NCBI GenBank assembly: GCA_036417435.1
Contig: CM070910.1
Span: 14,759,501-14,823,500, forward strand
DNA: 64,000 nt
Source of the DNA: Inia geoffrensis
Lineage: Eukaryota > Chordata > Mammalia > Artiodactyla > Iniidae
Direction: 5' to 3'
Positions 58,530 to 64,000 of this stretch are shown here, in pieces (positions within the stretch are counted from its first letter, which is position 1; each line of letters begins with the position of its first letter). Under the pieces are notes generated by a model, which saw only the letters and a list, made by a program, of their open reading frames with translations, was not told the DNA's origin and ran no database searches. The position numbers were made by a program, and so were the translations under genes.

Positions 58530-58960
58530 TAAAATATTGATAAATTTGATGAAAATTTTATATGTCAAAAATCTCTCTAAAACAAAAGAGAAAAATATTA
58601 GCAACGTATGTGACAAAGGGCTCATTTTCTTTATATACAAAGGGTTTTACAGATAAGAAAAAAGAACAAATAACCTGATAGAAAATGGGCAAACCTCATG
58701 AAGAGAAGCAAGAGGACATAAAAATATACTTCAGTTCATCATTAAATCCATAGAAGGTAAAAAATGATATTGGCAAAGATTCTTTAAAAAGTGGTAATAC
58801 CCAGTGTTGTCCAGAGTGTGGGGAAATGGGTGGGGTGGATGGACACTATTGTGTGTCCATAATATTTGAATCTCTTATAACAAGTATATACACTTTAAAG
58901 TAGCCATAAAAAATCCCCTATTAATTTTAAACAGACATACTTGTGCATAGTGTGTTCCAA
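58530..58960 (+). mobile_element. L1-like ORF2 fragment
   Basis: 'caaagggctcattttcttta', 'gatagaaaatgggcaaacct' and 'aatacccagtgttgtccaga' resemble the L1 ORF2 C-terminal region; heavily decayed. Confidence 0.55.
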
Positions 58961-59621
58961 AAAATCAAATGAACCCCAGTTTAAACCCTACTTCTTGTTC
59001 TTAGGGATTCTATAATCTTAGGCAAGCTACCTGACTTCTCTAAGCCTGATTCCTCGTTTGTAAAATGTGGTTAGCAAGACCTCAAATAGCTCAAGTCAGT
59101 GTGAAAGTAAATGAATGCCATATAGGTATTATACTTTTTGTAGAGAAAGGCAAGTTAGTAAGATGGGAAAGGAAGTGTTCTGGCACTTTTCAGAGAACAG
59201 CCTTGAAGGCAAGTTTCTAAAGTTATATCCTGGTGGAGGTCAGATGAGAGCGATGTTTCTTAGTCATCCCAGTTACTTTGCCACCTGGCAATGTCCCTGT
59301 CTCTCCTTCCTGATCTTCATGCTTTCGCCTTCTCTGACATACGCAGAAAACACTGGGGAACTAAGTTCCCGATCCACGCCACTGATGTTCACCTGCAAGC
59401 AAGACTACAGTCCAGGTCTCTTCACACTCAAACTCCTGCAAACAGGGATGGCTCTCCTGCCTCTCATGCTTGGATATATAGCTCTTGGGAGAAAACACGA
59501 TACTTGACATTCTGGAGTCTTGCTTTGTGACCAGATCAGTCTCTTACAGAATCATTCCACTGTGTTCATTTATTTTAGGGCACACTTGTCAATTTCTGTA
59601 TCTGCCAGATCATCCCCAGAA

Positions 59622-59637
59622 CCTAACCCTAACCCTA
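59622..59637. repeat. Short interstitial telomere-like repeat
   Basis: 'cctaaccctaaccctag' holds about two and a half CCCTAA units. Confidence 0.8.
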
Positions 59638-59809
59638 GAACAGGAAAGAGGGTGAGGCGTTGAGCACCAGCTGAGTAAGAATCGATGTGTTTCTGTTTCT
59701 ATTTTTGTTTTTAAGCTTACTGGTAATGCTTTCTTCATAGTTGCTTCCCTGATTCTGAAGTTAAGCATCGTGGTTATCCATTTTTAATCTAATTAATTAA
59801 TGTGTGGTG

Positions 59810-62085
59810 GGCCTTTCTTTTTTAACTTTTTATTTTGAGATAACTAGATTTACAAGAAATAATACAGAAAGATCTCATGTACCCTTTACCCAGTTTCCTC
59901 TAATGGAAACGTCTTGCAAAATTCTGCTGCATCACAACCAGGGTATTGACATTGACACCGTTGAGCTGCAGAACATTTCTGTCACCACAGGGCTCCCTCC
60001 TGTTGCCCTTCTACAGCCAAGCATCATTGCCCTCCTCTCCCCTCGCCCCTCCACCACTAATCTGTTCTCTACTTCCGTGATTTTCAAGAATGTTATGTAA
60101 ATGGAATCATACAGCATGTAACCTTTGGGGACATAATTCACCCAGGTTGTTGCCTGTTTCTGTAGTTCATTTCGTCTTAAGGCTGAGTAGTTTCCTGTGG
60201 TTTGGGCATACCACATTGTTTAACTGTTCAGCCATCGAAGGGCATCTGGGTCACTTCTGGTTTTTAACTGAGGAATAAAGCTGCTGTGGATATACAGGTG
60301 CAGATTTTTGTGTGAACCTAAGTTTTCATTTCTCTGGGATAAACGTCCATGTGTGCAATTGCTGGGTAGTATGGTAGTTACATATTTAATTTTTAAAGAA
60401 ACTGCTTACTTTTCCAGAGCGGCTGCACCGTTTCACCTTCCCACCAGCAATGGCATGAGCAGTCCATTTCTCCGCATCCTTGCCAGCACTTGATTGTTGT
60501 TCTTTTATATTTGGCCACCCTGCTAGGCATGTGGTGAATCTCACTGTGGTTTTAACCTGCTTTTCCCTAATCTCTATTGAACTGTCTTTTCATGTGTTTG
60601 TTTGCCATCTGCATATCCTCACTTCAAGTATTTTGCCCATTAGGTTTCTAATCCGATTGTTTTTGTACTGTTGACTTTTGAGAATTCTTTATATATTCTA
60701 GATACTAGTCCTTTATCACATTTTTTTCCTCCTACTTTTTAGCTTGTCTTTTCATCCTCTTACCAGGGTCTTCCTCAGAACAAAAGTTTTTAATTTTTAT
60801 GAAGTACAATTTATCAATTTCTCCTTTTATGGCTTGTACTTTGGATGAATCCTAGATTCTCTAAGATTTTATCCCATTTTTTTCCCCAAAAAATTATAGC
60901 TTTGGTGTTCTACATTTAAGTCTGTGATGCATTTTGAGTTAATTTTTATATAAGATATGAGACTTAGAGATCAAAGTTCTTTTTCTTTTCTTTTTTCCTT
61001 TTCCTTTTTTTTTTTTTTTTTTTTTGTCTATGGAAGTCCAGTTGATCCAGCACCATTTGTTGAAAACTGTTCTTTCTCCACTGAATTATTTTTGTGCCTG
61101 TGTCAAAAATCTACGGTACATTTATGTCGGTTTCTCTATTCCGTTCCATTGATCTGTGTGTTTATCCCTCTGTCAGTACCATACAGCCTTGAATACTGTA
61201 GCTATATAATACATCTCGAAATTGGATAGATTGATTCCTCCCACTTTATTACTCTTTTTAAGAACTGTTTTAGCTATGCTAGTTTCTTTGCCTTTGCATA
61301 AACATTTTAGAATATTCTCATCTGTATCTACAAAGAAAATCTTGCTGGGATTTTGAAAAGAATTATATCAAACCCATATATCCATTTAGAAAAAATTGAT
61401 TTCTATTATGTGTTCCTAAACATAAATACAGTGTGTCTCTTCATTTATTTAGATCTTCTTTGATTTGTTTCACCAGCATTTTGTAGTTTTCAGTATACAA
61501 GTCCTATACGTGTTTTGTTAGATTTACATCTATGTATTTCATTTTTTGTGTAATTATAAATGATATATTTCTAATTTCAGTGTCCACATGTTCAGTGTTA
61601 GTATATAGAATTATGATTGGGTTTGTTTGTTTATTTTTGGCTGCGTTGGGTCTTTGCTGCTGCGCGGCATGTGGGATCTTCCTGGACCAGGGGTCGAACA
61701 TGTGTCCCCTGCGTTAGCAGGTGGAGTCTTAACCACTGCACCACCACGGAAGCCCTACAATTGGTTTTTATATGTTTATTTTGTATCCTGTGGCATGGCC
61801 AAAGTCATTTAATAATTCCAGGAGGTTTTGTAAATACCTTGGGAGTTTCTGTGTATATAAAAGTCATGTCATCCGCAAATAGGGACAGTTTTATTTCTTC
61901 CTTTCCTGTCAGTATGCCTTTTATTTCCTTTCTTGCTTTATTGCTCTAACTAGAATATCCAGTACTATATTGAATAGTGAGAATGGACATCCTTGCGTTG
62001 TTCTCAATCTTAAGGAGAAAGCATTCGCTCTTTCTCCCCATTAAGTACGCTGTTAAGTATAATGTTGATATCTGTGTGCTGGGCT
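59810..62085 (-). mobile_element. L1 fragment, reverse, about 2.1 kb without its SINE
   Basis: Antisense L1 text in order: 'tttattttgagataactaga' (59830), 'ctgttcagccatcgaagggc', 'ccaccagcaatggcatgagc' (60440), 'ccagcaccatttgttgaaaa' (61047), 'ttccattgatctgtgtgttt' (61145), 'catcctttcctgtcagtatg'-type text near 61900, 'gaatggacatccttgcgttg' (61981). These are the reverse of the 3' UTR and ORF2. Frames are broken. Confidence 0.8.
61618..61755 (-). mobile_element. CHR-type SINE, reverse, with large internal deletion
   Basis: 'ggctgcgttgggtctttgct' runs straight into 'gcgcggcatgtgggatcttc', skipping about 200 bases of the long form. It sits inside the reverse L1, and is the only CHR SINE in the last 18.8 kb. 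Confidence 0.9.
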
Positions 62086-62639
62086 TTTATAAATGCTGTT
62101 TGCCTGTGGGAAGGAGCACGTCAGGAGTTTACTGATTTGATACACCGGCTCCCCCAGAGGCAGTTCCCCTACTACAAATAGGTTGAGGCCATGTGGTTTG
62201 CTGGAGTGAAGTATGAGGAATTAAAGAGGTTAGAACCTTGGAGTCGGAACATTCAGATTTAAATTTTGACTCCCCCCACCTTCTGGCCAGATGGGCCAGG
62301 CTAACTACTTGCACCTCTGGAAGCCCATTTCCTCCTCCACAAAAGATGGAGAAGAGGACCAGTCCTGAGCCCTCACCCTTGAGGAGTAACCACGTGGGGT
62401 TATTATAGCCCTGCCGGCGGCAGCCCTGTCCACACGGCAGGAGCTGGAGGATTGTCCAGACTTGGTGAGATCCTGGCCCTACCCTGTTGTGGCCACACCC
62501 CAGCACCTTAATTTACTTCTCTCTCTGGAAGGTTGGACAACTTCTGATGGACCATGAGAATTTGCGTTTGGAATTTTAAACTCAAAGACAAAAAGATCCA
62601 GGAATGTTTGCTGTCTGGAAGGCTGACTGCTCAGGCCCA

Positions 62640-62815
62640 TTTCCTGGTTCCTCCACTTACTATCTGTATAAACTGGGGCAAAGCACGCAGTCCCCGAATT
62701 CACCATAAATTTCATCATCTGTAAAATGGGAGTAACAGCAGAACTACTTCACAGGGCTGTTGTGAAGACTGAGTGAATTTATGTAACATTTTCTAGCAGT
62801 GCCTGACATATTAGC
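62640..62815 (+). repeat. MIR
   Basis: 'ggttcctccacttactatct', 'catcatctgtaaaatgggag' and 'cacagggctgttgtgaagac' in MIR order. It lies 80 bp before ZBTB2 exon 2. Confidence 0.88.
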
Positions 62816-62897
62816 CGTGACCATTGCTATTGGTGACTATAAAGACACTACTTATTTGTGAACCATCTTTCTTAAAACAAAATTGTTTGCTTTGCAG

Positions 62898-63082
62898 ATT
62901 TTTTAAAAAATGGATTTGGCCAACCATGGACTTATTCTTCTGCAACAGTTAAACGCTCAGCGAGAGTTTGGTTTCCTGTGTGACTGCACGGTTGCCATCG
63001 GCGATGTGTACTTCAAGGCACACAAATCAGTTCTTGCTTCATTCTCCAATTACTTTAAGATGTTGTTTGTCCATCAGACCAG
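62898..63082 (+). CDS. ZBTB2: ZBTB2 exon 2: start codon and N-terminal BTB segment (partial gene)
   Basis: Acceptor gctttgcag|att, donor gaccag|gtaact. The ATG at 62910 has a strong context (A at -3, G at +4); the 12 nt before it are 5' UTR. 62910-63082 encodes 57 residues plus two bases (AG) of a split Ser/Arg codon, as expected for the human QT-S-E junction. The protein begins [20 protein letters not shown] and continues with the BTB/POZ core ([20 protein letters not shown], then SNYFKMLF). ZBTB2 is a nuclear transcriptional regulator with an N-terminal BTB dimerisation domain and C-terminal C2H2 zinc fingers; the rest of the BTB domain and all fingers lie in exon 3, outside the window. This exon was not listed as a long ORF because of its size. 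Confidence 0.95.
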
Positions 63083-64000
63083 GTAACTAACGTGGTTGAT
63101 AATAATCTAATGACTGTAGACTCTGAACTTCCGTGGCCTTCTTTCCCATGAACATGCGCTTCACCCGCATCACCACCGGGGGTCTCGCCGCCTCTCCCCA
63201 GGTTCCGGTCCCTCATCACCTCGCTTGCCCCGAGCAGCCCCTCCACCGCCGAGTAGCCACGCTGGGGGGTCACCTACACAGTCAGGATCGGCAGGGTCGG
63301 CCCCACTACGAAGGCAGCTTCCTGTCACTCCTCCGGCCCCGTCCCGGCTCTCCCCCAGGCTTGGAGTATTTATCCTTGTCTCCTAATGAGAAGCTTGGCG
63401 GCATGAATTCCCACAGTTTCCTTCTTTTCTCTCTTAAAATGTCTCAGTCTCCTTATCTTTGCACAGTTTTTTTCTTCCCATCTCTCTGTCTTGGAGAAAA
63501 GGGCCCCTGGTTGTGTAAGGAAAACAATCTTCCTCCTGCCCTTATGCTCCCAGATCCTACCCTGTACTTTTCGTTCTGTACTTTTCATTGTATACTTGTA
63601 CCCCCATTGCCATCCCCAAGCCTGTGAAGGCTCAGCCCTTCCGTGACGCGGCTGTCTACCTGCGTGATGGTGCTGCTTTTCCTTTGTTTCACTGTGAAAG
63701 TTCTACAAAGGACGACCTATGGCCTCGCTTCTGCTGTCCTCATCCCACACTCTTCCTCTCCGTTGGCACTGTGGTTTCCACCCATCGCTCCACTGGCATC
63801 ACTTTTCCAAGGTCGCCTCTTCATCAGAATCGCTGCCTCTTCCCAGTCTCTGTCGTCCTTGACCTCTGCAGCATTTGCGACTGTTTTCTTCCTTCTGAAG
63901 GGTTGTCCCCTGCATTTCGACGACTCTGAATCCCCCTTGTTTTTCTGCCTTCTCCACAGGCGCCTCCTGCAGTTTTGGTGAGTGGGGTCTCCACGCTGCT
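63083..64000 (+). other. ZBTB2: ZBTB2 intron 2, 5' part
   Basis: Non-coding. 63540-63960 resembles an old L2/CR1-type LINE on the + strand (text like 'tcgtccttgacctctgcagc', typical of the reverse-transcriptase end). 63083-63540 is C/T-rich with nothing recognised. ORFs of 112-164 residues here have no recognisable domain. Confidence 0.65.

Larger units (their letters stand above)
48557..62897 (+). other. ZBTB2: ZBTB2 intron 1 (14.3 kb)
   Basis: It begins in the CpG island and ends at tttgcag (62891-62897). Contents: a hAT-type DNA transposon (52166-52963), a poly-T run (54349-54370), an L2 stretch (about 54640-55650), an unnamed old repeat (about 57000-57420 and onward), an L1-like + fragment (58530-58960), a MIR-like remnant (58985-59090), a short telomere-like run (59622-59637), a long reverse L1 (59810-62085) with a SINE inside, and a MIR (62640-62815). 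50000-52150, 52970-54340, 55700-56990 and 57430-58520 hold nothing I can name. Only one CHR SINE is present, against 24 in the first 45.2 kb. Confidence 0.75.

Noticed and set aside
59115..59507. 130-codon ORF in ZBTB2 intron 1
   Set aside because: No domain recognised, and a second frame is also open in the same region; flanked by repeat remnants.
63133..63981. ORFs of 112-164 codons after ZBTB2 exon 2
   Set aside because: C/T-rich intron with L2-like text; the real exon ends at a good donor at 63082.

Overview
This is a 64 kb stretch of mammalian nuclear DNA, and the organism is most likely a cetacean, probably a toothed whale. The evidence is spliced exons with vertebrate gt/ag signals and MIR, L2 and L1 repeats. 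There are also 25 copies of the tRNA-derived SINE whose head reads 'gggcttccctggtggcgcag', the CHR-type SINE of whales, hippos and ruminants. The short form ending 'gaggcccgcgtaccgcaaaa' is the one abundant in dolphins and whales. Species is inferred, not proven.

Layout, left to right on the + strand. (1) 1-38010 is RMND1, from inside intron 1 to the polyadenylation signals. All eleven coding exons (3990-37847) could be read and joined in phase. They give 450 codons including the stop, 449 residues, the length I recall for human RMND1. The promoter and non-coding exon 1 lie before the window. (2) 38011-about 48090 is the intergenic gap, holding repeats and no recognisable gene. (3) About 48080-49990 is a CpG island carrying the promoter and non-coding exon 1 of ZBTB2 (donor at 48556). 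(4) 48557-62897 is ZBTB2 intron 1. (5) 62898-63082 is ZBTB2 exon 2, with the start codon and the first 57 residues of the BTB domain; the rest of the gene lies past the window. The order RMND1 then ZBTB2 on one strand matches human 6q25.1 read on its minus strand.

The two genes share no pathway. RMND1 is a mitochondrial inner-membrane protein needed for mitochondrial translation. ZBTB2 is a nuclear BTB zinc-finger regulator. Each has its own promoter.

The introns are a dense retrotransposon record: CHR SINEs (24 in the first 45.2 kb, one in the last 18.8 kb), L1 fragments on both strands, L2, MIR, DNA transposons, microsatellites and a 5'-truncated processed HSP70-family (HSPA8-like) pseudogene at 30350-31390. 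I found no undescribed biological system. The points most worth checking are a Trp-to-Gly codon in the conserved RMND1 C-terminus, the HSP70 retrocopy abutting an L1 tail, three places where an insertion site was used twice, and an L1 with the layout of a twin-priming inversion.
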